From: Clostridia bacterium
Lineage (GTDB): Bacteria > Bacillota > Clostridia > Saccharofermentanales > Saccharofermentanaceae
Assembly: GCA_016281535.1 (NCBI GenBank)
Contig: JAEEIT010000186.1
Span: forward strand, 67,514 to 109,101
DNA length: 41,588 bases
Reading direction: 5' to 3'
In this document: one piece after another, positions 35,435 to 41,588 of the stretch
How the letters are laid out: each line of letters opens with the position of its first letter
Position numbering within the stretch: position 1 is the first letter of the stretch
Position numbers and translations under genes: made by a program
Notes under the pieces: model-generated
Told to the model about the DNA's origin: nothing
What the model saw: only the letters and a program-made list of their open reading frames with translations
The model's database searches: none

Positions 35435-35463
35435 TTGCGCAAGAGGAATAAAGGCATTATAGT
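35435..35463 (+). promoter_or_regulatory. promoter of the zinc-ribbon gene pair
   Basis: TTGCGC (35435-35440) and TATAGT (35458-35463) are 17 bp apart. The leader of about 60 bases contains a small CTTCCC/GGGAAG hairpin near 35492-35507 and AGGAGG before the ATG at 35532. Confidence 0.6.
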
Positions 35464-35531
35464 ACTATTAGAAATCAAATATACTAGAGCCTTCCCCTAA
35501 GGGAAGCGAGGACTTACAGGAGGAGATTACT

Positions 35532-36050
35532 ATGGCAGCTTGCAAATATTGTGGACAGGAAACAGGCGGATCGATGTTCTGCCAGAACTGTGGCGCGAAG
35601 GTAGAAGCACAGCCGGAAGTACAGCCGGCGGCATTTACACCGGATCCGTTTCCGAGCCAGCCTCAGTCTTATAACACGATTCCGACACAGCCTTCTTTCT
35701 ATACACCGGGTGGTGCGGGCGGACTTCTCGCCGGCAACATCATCGCCATCATCCTGGGTGTGATCTGCTGCTGCTTCACATATGGTATTTCCCTGATTGC
35801 CATGATCCTGGGTATTATCGGTACCGTATATGCTTCTAAGGTAAAGAGCAGCCTCAATGCGGATGAAGAGCGTGGCAACCGCAGGATATCGCGTATTCTG
35901 ATGATCATCGCGTATGTGGTTCTGCTCCTTGGCGTCGTTGCCATGGTTGCACTGGTGCTTGCTGCATCTGACGGCATCGGCGGATTTAAGGAGATGTACG
36001 AGTCGATCTACGAGTCCGTATCGATCTCCATGGCGGAAGCCGGTAAGTAA
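35532..36050 (+). CDS. zinc-ribbon membrane protein (DUF4190-like)
   Basis: Protein of 172 residues. The N-terminal zinc ribbon has Cys4-x-x-Cys7 and Cys17-x-x-Cys20. A Pro/Gln-rich linker runs to about residue 60, then two hydrophobic helices (about 65-95 and 115-142) surround a short basic loop. The helix pair and short loop resemble DUF4190 proteins. The role is not known. The next gene, 26 bp on, has the same ribbon spacing and layout, so the two may be distant paralogues that work together at the membrane. Confidence 0.8.
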   Translation: MAACKYCGQETGGSMFCQNCGAKVEAQPEVQPAAFTPDPFPSQPQSYNTIPTQPSFYTPGGAGGLLAGNIIAIILGVICCCFTYGISLIAMILGIIGTVYASKVKSSLNADEERGNRRISRILMIIAYVVLLLGVVAMVALVLAASDGIGGFKEMYESIYESVSISMAEAGK

Positions 36051-36076
36051 TCTTAGAGAAGAGAACAGGATCGAAC

Positions 36077-36652
36077 ATGCTCTGTGAGAAATGTTTCAGT
36101 GAAATAGCGGAAGGGGCCGCATTCTGTAAGGAATGTGGTCATCCGGTTCCGAAGACGAATGTTCCGGGAACAGGGGAGGCGGCGCCTGCCCCTGTTTCTG
36201 CATCTTCTTCCGGGAATTCCTTCGTCCCGGCATCGTACGCGGCACCGCAACCGGTATTCGCATCGGCTCCTGCGGCGTATATGGGCGCCATGCCCGTAAT
36301 GACCGAGGAGGGGGATTTCTACCACTTTGATGCAACGGAGAAGCCTGATTTCGAGGCGATCCGAGGAATCTCGATCGTGCTGATCATCATCTCCGCATTA
36401 TCGGTGATCGGTATCCTTTTTCCTATGCCGATCGCAATCGCCAGCCTGGTGATGTCTTGCGGAGGGATCGGAGAGCGGGATCCGAGAAAAGCACTTGATA
36501 AGTTTAATACCTGTCGGGTGCTGGTGATCGTAGCGGTGGTCACGCTGCTTCTCTTCGCGCTCGCCGGATTGATCTTCGGCCTTGCGGTCGGGTATTTTTC
36601 GGACCTGCCGGGGCTGATGGAGGGAAGTGAAAAGACTTCGAACTTCTTCTGA
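36077..36652 (+). CDS. zinc-ribbon membrane protein
   Basis: Protein of 191 residues with the same layout as its upstream neighbour. Cys3-x-x-Cys6 and Cys17-x-x-Cys20 form the ribbon, a Pro/Ala/Ser-rich linker runs to about 70, and two helices lie near 97-120 and 150-172. The short cytoplasmic loop GIGERDPRKALDKFN between the helices is charged. Its function is unknown. It shares the promoter at 35435 and ends at a strong terminator. The ribosome binding site is weak (AGG, with GAGAAGAG further up), so it may depend on the upstream gene. Confidence 0.78.
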   Translation: MLCEKCFSEIAEGAAFCKECGHPVPKTNVPGTGEAAPAPVSASSSGNSFVPASYAAPQPVFASAPAAYMGAMPVMTEEGDFYHFDATEKPDFEAIRGISIVLIIISALSVIGILFPMPIAIASLVMSCGGIGERDPRKALDKFNTCRVLVIVAVVTLLLFALAGLIFGLAVGYFSDLPGLMEGSEKTSNFF

Positions 36653-36676
36653 CAGGGCAGTAAAAACAGATTTTTT

Positions 36677-36702
36677 AAAGGAGGCGGAGAGCCTCCTTTT
36701 TT
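36677..36702 (+). terminator. rho-independent terminator after the zinc-ribbon pair
   Basis: AAAGGAGGC and GCCTCCTTT form a 9-bp stem with a 5-base loop, and six T follow from within the arm. It separates the pair from the coiled-coil gene. Confidence 0.85.
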
Positions 36703-36766
36703 GTGGCTTTTGTTTGTACATTGTGAAAAAACTTTGTCAATTTGTTGTGAAATCGCATAGAAAGCA

Positions 36767-36795
36767 ATGAAAAAAATCACAAATGGTTGTATAAT
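36767..36795 (+). promoter_or_regulatory. promoter of the coiled-coil gene
   Basis: A perfect TATAAT at 36790-36795 lies 17 bp after ATGAAA at 36767-36772, which is a 4/6 match to the -35 consensus. TTGTGAAA occurs twice upstream (near 36721 and 36745), a possible activator or repressor site. GAGGAG precedes the ATG at 36832. Confidence 0.5.
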
Positions 36796-36831
36796 TGTTT
36801 TTACAATTCATGTGTATGAGGAGTAATTACG

Positions 36832-38919
36832 ATGAAGAAATGTCCTGTATGTGGCGTTATGATGGGTGATAACGTAGCACGTTGCTTCATGTGCAAGTAC
36901 GATTTTCAGAAGGCGGCGCGTGAAGGAGAAGATGCGGCACGGGAAGAGGCCAGTGCGAATATCAAGCGTAGCGAGCAGGAAGCGAACGCACGTGTAGAGA
37001 AGAAACTCACAGAAGAAGAAAAACTGATCCAGGAAATGAAGAGCCGTAACCAGCGCGAGATCGAGACGCTGAATCAGCAGCTCGAATCCGAGAAACTGCG
37101 TATCGAGACTGAGTATGTCGAGATCAGGAAGCGTGCGCTGGATGAGAGAAAATCGCTGGAGAAGGAACTGACTGAACTTCGTGAAGCGGTGGAGATCGAG
37201 AAGAAGCGTTCCCAGGATGTTTCCGCGCAGCAGGAGAAATACCGTGAGGAAGCCAGAAAAGAGATGGCGGCCGAGCGCGATGAGATGATCAAACAGGCCA
37301 AGAAGGAGCAGGAAGCGATCCTGCTCGAGGCGCAGAAAGAAACCGAGAAACTGGCCATCCAGGTCCAGAAAGAGTACAAGGACGCGATGGCGAGAAAGCA
37401 GCAGATGCTGGATGAAGCGCAGCAGGCGGAGGCCTTTACCAAAGAGGCCATGGAGAAGAAAGAGTCTCTGGATAAGGAATACGCCGAGATGAAGGCATCC
37501 CTGGATGCGATGAAGGCGGATTACGATGCGGCCCGTCAGAAACTGGAAGCGGAAGCGGAGGAAGTGACCCGCCAGAAGATCAAGGAGGGCGAAGAGTCCA
37601 AGGCTGCGGCAGTGGCGGAAGGTGAAGCGGCGAAGGCAGCTGCGATCGCGGAAGCCCAGCAGATCATGGCGGATCTGGAAGCGACGAAGAAACAGGCCGA
37701 TTCCGAGATGCAGGCGTATGTGAAGCAGGCCCAGCAGATCATGGAAGAAGCGGAGAAGGCCCAGAAGCAGAAAGCCGGGCTGATCGAAGATACCAAGCGG
37801 ATGCAGGAAGCTCTTGATGATGTGCAGCACTCGTACGAGGCGATCGCACAGGAGAAAGAGAATATCGAAAATGAAATCAATTCCATGCGTACGGCTGCGG
37901 AAGAAGAGAAGAGCCAGCTGCAGGCAGAAGCGAAGCGCCTGATCGATGAGACGGAAGCGGAAAAGGCCCGCCTGGTCAAGGAAGCGCAAAATGAGAAGGA
38001 TCGTATTCTCATGGAGGCGGAAGAAGAAAGAAAGCGCATCAATGCATCCGCCCAGTCTGAACTGGAGGCATCCCAGAAGGAGAAGAGCCGTCTCGATGCG
38101 GAGGCGGCGACCGTGCTCCAGATCGCGCAGCAGGAAAAGCAGAAGATGGAAGCCGAAGCGAACCAGAAGATGGAAGCGGCGAAGAGGACCGTCCAGGATG
38201 CGCAGCAGGAGAAAGACAGACTGCAGGCAGAGGCGAAGGCCGGTTGTGATGTCATTGCCAAGCAGAAGGCGGCTCTTGAGTCGGATATCGCGAAGATGAC
38301 GAAGGAACAGGAGCTGAGTAAGAGCAACTATGAGAATCAGATCGCAGCACTGAAGACGGATCTGGAGAGTGCCAAGGTGATCATTGCCGATTCGAAGAAT
38401 GCGAAGAAACTGGCAGAGGTCGAGGCGCAGGAACTGATCCTGAAAGCGGAGAAGCGCGCAATTACCCTTAAGGAGTCGGCTCTTTCTGAAAGTGAGAAGG
38501 GCAAGCTTCAGGATGCACTCAAGAAGAAGGAGAGTGAACTAGCAGAGATGGCGAAGTCAAAGGAAGAGCTGGAGAAGCAGCTCGATGAGACACAGAAGGC
38601 GATTAAGAAACTGCAGGATCGGATCGATAATATGCCTGTAGGCGGCGGAGCAGTGGCCATTGCCGATGGAATGAAAGAATACTCGGTAGTCGTGGTGCCG
38701 CATCTGTCGAATGGTGAAGTGAACTCCGAGCGGATCGCGGAGATCCTGGCGACTAAGTCGGCCGGAGGATGGAGACTCCACAGCATCGTTAACGATGAGG
38801 GAGGTAAGCTCCAGTCTTCGCTGGGTGGCACGGACAGCATGTCGCTGAATGCTTCCACAGTTTCGATCAAGGAAGACCGTGTGATCATGATCTTCGAGAG
38901 AAATGCACAGGATGCGTAA
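36832..38919 (+). CDS. large zinc-ribbon coiled-coil protein with C-terminal DUF4177-like domain
   Basis: Protein of 695 residues without signal peptide or membrane helix. A zinc ribbon (Cys4, Cys7, Cys18, Cys21) is followed by about 560 residues of almost pure Glu/Lys/Ala/Gln/Met coiled coil (about 30-595), long enough for a rod of several tens of nanometres. The last 80 residues (from MKEYSVVVVPHL near 612) look like a DUF4177 domain, with a GGWRLHSIV strand typical of that family. This may be a cytoskeletal or scaffold protein; SMC-like or stalk roles are possible, but there is no ATPase head. It is the third zinc-ribbon gene in a row and has its own promoter and terminator. The function is unknown. 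Confidence 0.85.
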   Translation: MKKCPVCGVMMGDNVARCFMCKYDFQKAAREGEDAAREEASANIKRSEQEANARVEKKLTEEEKLIQEMKSRNQREIETLNQQLESEKLRIETEYVEIRKRALDERKSLEKELTELREAVEIEKKRSQDVSAQQEKYREEARKEMAAERDEMIKQAKKEQEAILLEAQKETEKLAIQVQKEYKDAMARKQQMLDEAQQAEAFTKEAMEKKESLDKEYAEMKASLDAMKADYDAARQKLEAEAEEVTRQKIKEGEESKAAAVAEGEAAKAAAIAEAQQIMADLEATKKQADSEMQAYVKQAQQIMEEAEKAQKQKAGLIEDTKRMQEALDDVQHSYEAIAQEKENIENEINSMRTAAEEEKSQLQAEAKRLIDETEAEKARLVKEAQNEKDRILMEAEEERKRINASAQSELEASQKEKSRLDAEAATVLQIAQQEKQKMEAEANQKMEAAKRTVQDAQQEKDRLQAEAKAGCDVIAKQKAALESDIAKMTKEQELSKSNYENQIAALKTDLESAKVIIADSKNAKKLAEVEAQELILKAEKRAITLKESALSESEKGKLQDALKKKESELAEMAKSKEELEKQLDETQKAIKKLQDRIDNMPVGGGAVAIADGMKEYSVVVVPHLSNGEVNSERIAEILATKSAGGWRLHSIVNDEGGKLQSSLGGTDSMSLNASTVSIKEDRVIMIFERNAQDA

Positions 38920-38956
38920 ATAGCGGGATTTCTGCCATATAGGTTATGGGAACAGG

Positions 38957-38991
38957 GGACTGTCTCCGTGAAAACGGGGACAGTCCTTTTT
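38957..38991 (+). terminator. rho-independent terminator after the coiled-coil gene
   Basis: GGACTGTCTCCGT and ACGGGGACAGTCC (38957-38986) form a 13-bp stem with one wobble and a GAAA loop, followed by TTTTT. Confidence 0.9.
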
Positions 38992-39082
38992 CATTTCGGA
39001 TCGATTCTGAATCATATGAAAAATCGCAAAGAAAAATGCCGTTAAGTATCACAAAAAAAGTTAGAGAATGTGAAGATTTTTG

Positions 39083-39111
39083 TGGATATTGATTACAATA
39101 TCGGTTATAAT
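39083..39111 (+). promoter_or_regulatory. promoter of the EF-G-like gene
   Basis: A perfect TATAAT at 39106-39111 lies 17 bp after TGGATA at 39083-39088. TTAGGAGGA precedes the ATG at 39147, giving a short leader and a strong ribosome binding site. Confidence 0.6.
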
Positions 39112-39146
39112 AGTCGCATTAGAGTTTGAATTAGGAGGACGAATAC

Positions 39147-41228
39147 ATGACCAATTATTCGGCAGACAAGATCCGTAACATCGCGCTTCTCGGGCATGGC
39201 GGATCTGGTAAGACGGCACTTGCAGAGGCAATGCTTTATTGTGCGAAGGCGATCGATCGTCTCGGTCGTTCGGCGGATGGAAACACCACGCTGGACTTTG
39301 ACCCGGAAGAAGTGAAGCGTCAGATTTCCCTGAACACATCCGTTGCGGCATTGGAGTGGAAAGACACTAAGATGAATCTCATCGACACCCCCGGTGACTT
39401 CGATTTTCTCGGTGAGACAATGGCCGGTATTCGTGTAGCAGGAAGTGCAATCGTTGTGATCAGCGCCAAGGGCGGTACATCCGTCGGTTCTGAGAAGGCG
39501 ATCCGTCTGCTGAATAAGAGAAAGGTTCCGTTCCTGTTTTTCCTGAACCGTATGGACGAGCCGAATGCGGACTTCGAGGGTGTCATCTCCCGTATGATGG
39601 AACGTTATGGCCGTGGCGTGATTCCGCTGTCGCTGCCGATCATGACCGGAGATAAGATGACCGGTATCGTAGACGTAATGAATAAGCGTGCTTTTACTCT
39701 CGACGAGAAGACGGGTGCACAGACAGAGATCCCGCTCCCGGCGGAGTTCGAAGACCGCGTAGCGGAGCTTCAGGATAAGATCAATGAAGTCGTAGCAGAG
39801 TGTGACGAAGAACTGATGGAGAAGTATTTCTCCGGTGAGCCGTTCACCGAGGAAGAATTCCGTCGTGGCGTACATGCCGGTTTCGCTGATGGTACGCTGC
39901 ATCCGATCTACTGCGGATCCGCTTATAAGAACTGGGGCGTGGAGTTCCTGCTGAACTGCCTCTCCAAGGATACACCGCCGGCGTCCACGAAGCCGCCGCA
40001 AGAGGGCGAGACACCGGATGGTGAGAAGCTCACGATCGTCTGCAATGAGAACGATCCGCTTGCTGCCTTCGTATTTAAGACGATCGCCGACCCGTTCGTA
40101 GGACGTATCTCTCTGTTCCGCGTATATGCCGGTGTCATCAAGAGCAACTCGACAGTCTATAATGCCGTGAAGGAAAAGGAAGAGCGTCTGGGCGGTCTGT
40201 TCTACATGGTTGGTAAGAAGCAGATCCCGACAGATAAGGTCGTTGCCGGTGATATCGGTGCGGTGGCGAAGCTTGTTCTTACGCAGACGAATGACACACT
40301 CTGCGATAAGTCTCGTATCGTAACCCTGACGAAGATCAGCTTCCCGACTCCTTGTCTGTCGATGGGTATCGTTCCGAAGGCCAGAGGCGAAGAAGATAAG
40401 ATCATGGCCGGCCTGAATAAGCTGAAGGACGAGGATCCGGTATTTACAGTAGTGAATAATGCGGAAACGAAGCAGATGGTCATCTCCGGTCTCGGTGAGC
40501 AGGAGATCTCCGTTCTCAAGAGTAAGCTCAAGAGTAAGTTTAACGTAGACGCGGACCTCGAAGAACCACGTGTTCCTTACCGTGAGGCGATCCGCAAGAA
40601 GGTCAAGGTCCAGGGTAAGCATAAGAAGCAGTCCGGCGGACACGGCCAGTACGGTGACGTTTGGATCGAGTTCGAGCCGACGGATTCCGAAGAGCTCGTA
40701 TTCGAAGAGAACGTATTCGGCGGCGCGGTTCCGAAGAACTTCTTCCCGGCTGTTGAGAAGGGTCTGCAGGATGCTGTAAAGAAGGGTATCCTGGGCGGTT
40801 TCCCGGTAGTAAACCTCAAGGCAACACTTGTCGATGGTTCTTACCACGATGTTGACTCTTCGGAAATGGCGTTCAAGATAGCTGCGAACCTTGCCTTTAA
40901 GGCTGGTATGCAGGCGGCGAGCCCGGTTCTCCTTGAGCCGATCAGCACAGTTTCCGTACACATTCCTGAGGATAAGCAGGGTGATATCATGGGCGACATG
41001 AACAAGCGTCGTGGCCGTATCATGGGTATCGATTCCGATGAGACAGGATCTGTGATCAACTGCGAAGTGCCGACAGCGGAAATGGCCAGCTATGCGACAG
41101 ACCTGAAGTCCATGACACAGGGCCGTGGCTGGTACACCATCGAGCATGCACGCTATGAGCAGGCTCCGGGCGATGTACAGGCGAAGGTGATCGAAGCGAG
41201 AAAGGCATTCCTCTCTGAAGACGAGTAA
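39147..41228 (+). CDS. elongation factor G-like GTPase (EF-G paralogue)
   Basis: Protein of 693 residues with the five-domain EF-G layout. The G1 loop is GHGGSGKT (16-23), not the GHIDAGKT of true EF-G. Switch II reads DTPGD (80-84), where EF-G has DTPGH, so the catalytic His is Asp84. The base-recognition motif is NRMD (134-137). Domain IV includes a GHGQYGDVW segment. These features fit the EF-G-like paralogues found in many Firmicutes, whose role is not settled; normal fast translocation would need the His. Arg and Gly codons are mainly CGT and GGT, unlike neighbouring genes, which suggests high expression. It has its own promoter and terminator. Confidence 0.9.
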   Translation: MTNYSADKIRNIALLGHGGSGKTALAEAMLYCAKAIDRLGRSADGNTTLDFDPEEVKRQISLNTSVAALEWKDTKMNLIDTPGDFDFLGETMAGIRVAGSAIVVISAKGGTSVGSEKAIRLLNKRKVPFLFFLNRMDEPNADFEGVISRMMERYGRGVIPLSLPIMTGDKMTGIVDVMNKRAFTLDEKTGAQTEIPLPAEFEDRVAELQDKINEVVAECDEELMEKYFSGEPFTEEEFRRGVHAGFADGTLHPIYCGSAYKNWGVEFLLNCLSKDTPPASTKPPQEGETPDGEKLTIVCNENDPLAAFVFKTIADPFVGRISLFRVYAGVIKSNSTVYNAVKEKEERLGGLFYMVGKKQIPTDKVVAGDIGAVAKLVLTQTNDTLCDKSRIVTLTKISFPTPCLSMGIVPKARGEEDKIMAGLNKLKDEDPVFTVVNNAETKQMVISGLGEQEISVLKSKLKSKFNVDADLEEPRVPYREAIRKKVKVQGKHKKQSGGHGQYGDVWIEFEPTDSEELVFEENVFGGAVPKNFFPAVEKGLQDAVKKGILGGFPVVNLKATLVDGSYHDVDSSEMAFKIAANLAFKAGMQAASPVLLEPISTVSVHIPEDKQGDIMGDMNKRRGRIMGIDSDETGSVINCEVPTAEMASYATDLKSMTQGRGWYTIEHARYEQAPGDVQAKVIEARKAFLSEDE

Positions 41229-41250
41229 TCGGATCTGATTAAGAATTAAA

Positions 41251-41325
41251 AAAGAAGTATCTCCCTTGTGGCTCAAACAATTTGCTAACGCAAAACTCGC
41301 CACCAGGGAGATCTTCTTTTTTTCT
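41251..41325 (+). terminator. two-tier terminator after the EF-G-like gene
   Basis: Outer arms run from AAAGAAG...CCCTTGTGGC (41251-41272) to GCCACCAGGGAGATC...TTT (41299-41319), pairing over about 20 bases with three small mismatches. The interior holds a TTTGC-TAAC-GCAAA hairpin near 41282-41295. Seven T follow. It is larger than the other terminators in the window. Confidence 0.85.
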
Positions 41326-41434
41326 AAAAGACTCGCTTACTCCTCTTTAGAAGACTTGATCAAGAGATTAGTTTCTGTGCTAAAGATGATGAGAAATGAA
41401 TCACGAATCCTCACGGCTTTCGCGGCATAACGTT

Positions 41435-41588
41435 ATTCGAAAGTAATCCTAAGGAGCGATTCCGCAGACGCGAAGCGGCGAGGACCAGCGACGAGGATTA
41501 CTTTCGAATGCACCGCAGACGCGAAGCGGCGAGGACCAGCGACGGGGATTACTTTCGAATGCACCGCAGACGCGAAGCGGCGAGGACC
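41435..41588 (+). repeat. structured repeat, copy D, passing into a 51-bp tandem array
   Basis: Perfect 16-bp arms ATTCGAAAGTAATCCT (41435-41450) and AGGATTACTTTCGAAT (41494-41509) enclose the core TTCCGCA, GACGC-GAA-GCGGC, GAGGACC. The core plus 3' arm is then repeated: CCGCAGACGCGAAGCGG starts at 41462, 41513 and 41564, a period of exactly 51 bp, with nearly identical units. The third unit is cut by the window end. The 5' arm is present only once. The 41326-41434 stretch before it has no gene; it holds only a small TTCTAAA/TTTAGAA hairpin. Confidence 0.88.

Noticed and set aside
39105..41303. 732-codon open frame opposite the EF-G-like gene
   Set aside because: The plus-strand frame has all GTPase motifs, a promoter and a ribosome binding site; the opposite frame has none.
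41462..41588. CRISPR array
   Set aside because: The 51-bp units are near-identical over their full length, with no unique spacers of 30-40 bp between short repeats, and no cas gene is visible.

Overview
The window reads as the chromosome of an anaerobic member of the Clostridia (Firmicutes). This is inferred from gene content and strong AGGAGG-type ribosome binding sites, not from a marker gene. The supporting genes are the end of an [FeFe]-hydrogenase maturase (hydF), a bacterial V-type ATPase operon in the Enterococcus hirae gene order, a two-gene SufC/SufB Fe-S system, a Bce-type peptide-resistance module and a second EF-G-like GTPase.

Layout. 1-298 is the 3' end of hydF. 299-9929 (minus strand) holds nine V-ATPase genes (ntpF-I-K-E-C-G-A-B-D) plus a downstream two-helix membrane protein. 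The c-ring subunit keeps the ligand set used for Na+ in E. hirae, so the enzyme may pump Na+. 10232-13307 (plus) is an ABC exporter pair and an unrecognised 230-residue protein. 13535-17388 (plus) has an SDR-type epimerase, a cysteine hydrolase, a CAT-fold protein without its catalytic histidine, and the tRNA thiolase MnmA. 17590-22123 is a complete bceA-bceB-bceR-bceS set. 22201-23876 is sufC-sufB. 23898-26087 (minus) holds a GGDEF/EAL protein and a tRNA-Ala(CGC) with its own promoter and terminator. 26196-29750 is a surface protein convergent with a family 31 glycosidase. 29983-32530 is a degenerate iron-ADH homologue followed by the CCA-adding enzyme. 32804-38919 is a cell-envelope stretch: an orphan pseudopilin, a CAP-domain protein, a DUF2752 protein, two zinc-ribbon membrane proteins and a 695-residue zinc-ribbon coiled-coil protein. 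39147-41228 is an EF-G-like GTPase.

The least expected signal is a family of intergenic structured repeats at 14747-14821, 14963-15051, 17435-17514 and 41435-41588. Each has a conserved core of about 30 bases (a small GAA-loop hairpin between CTCCGCA and GAGGACA blocks). The core sits at the tip of a long stem whose arms differ from copy to copy but stay complementary. Two copies show compensatory base-pair changes, which points to selection on an RNA or cruciform structure. The last copy becomes a 51-bp tandem array that runs off the window.

Several proteins look like catalytically degenerate members of enzyme families: the CAT-like protein, the iron-ADH-like protein, the GGDEF half of the signalling protein, and the EF-G-like GTPase with Asp in place of the usual switch II His. 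All family names come from motif recognition by eye; no database was searched.
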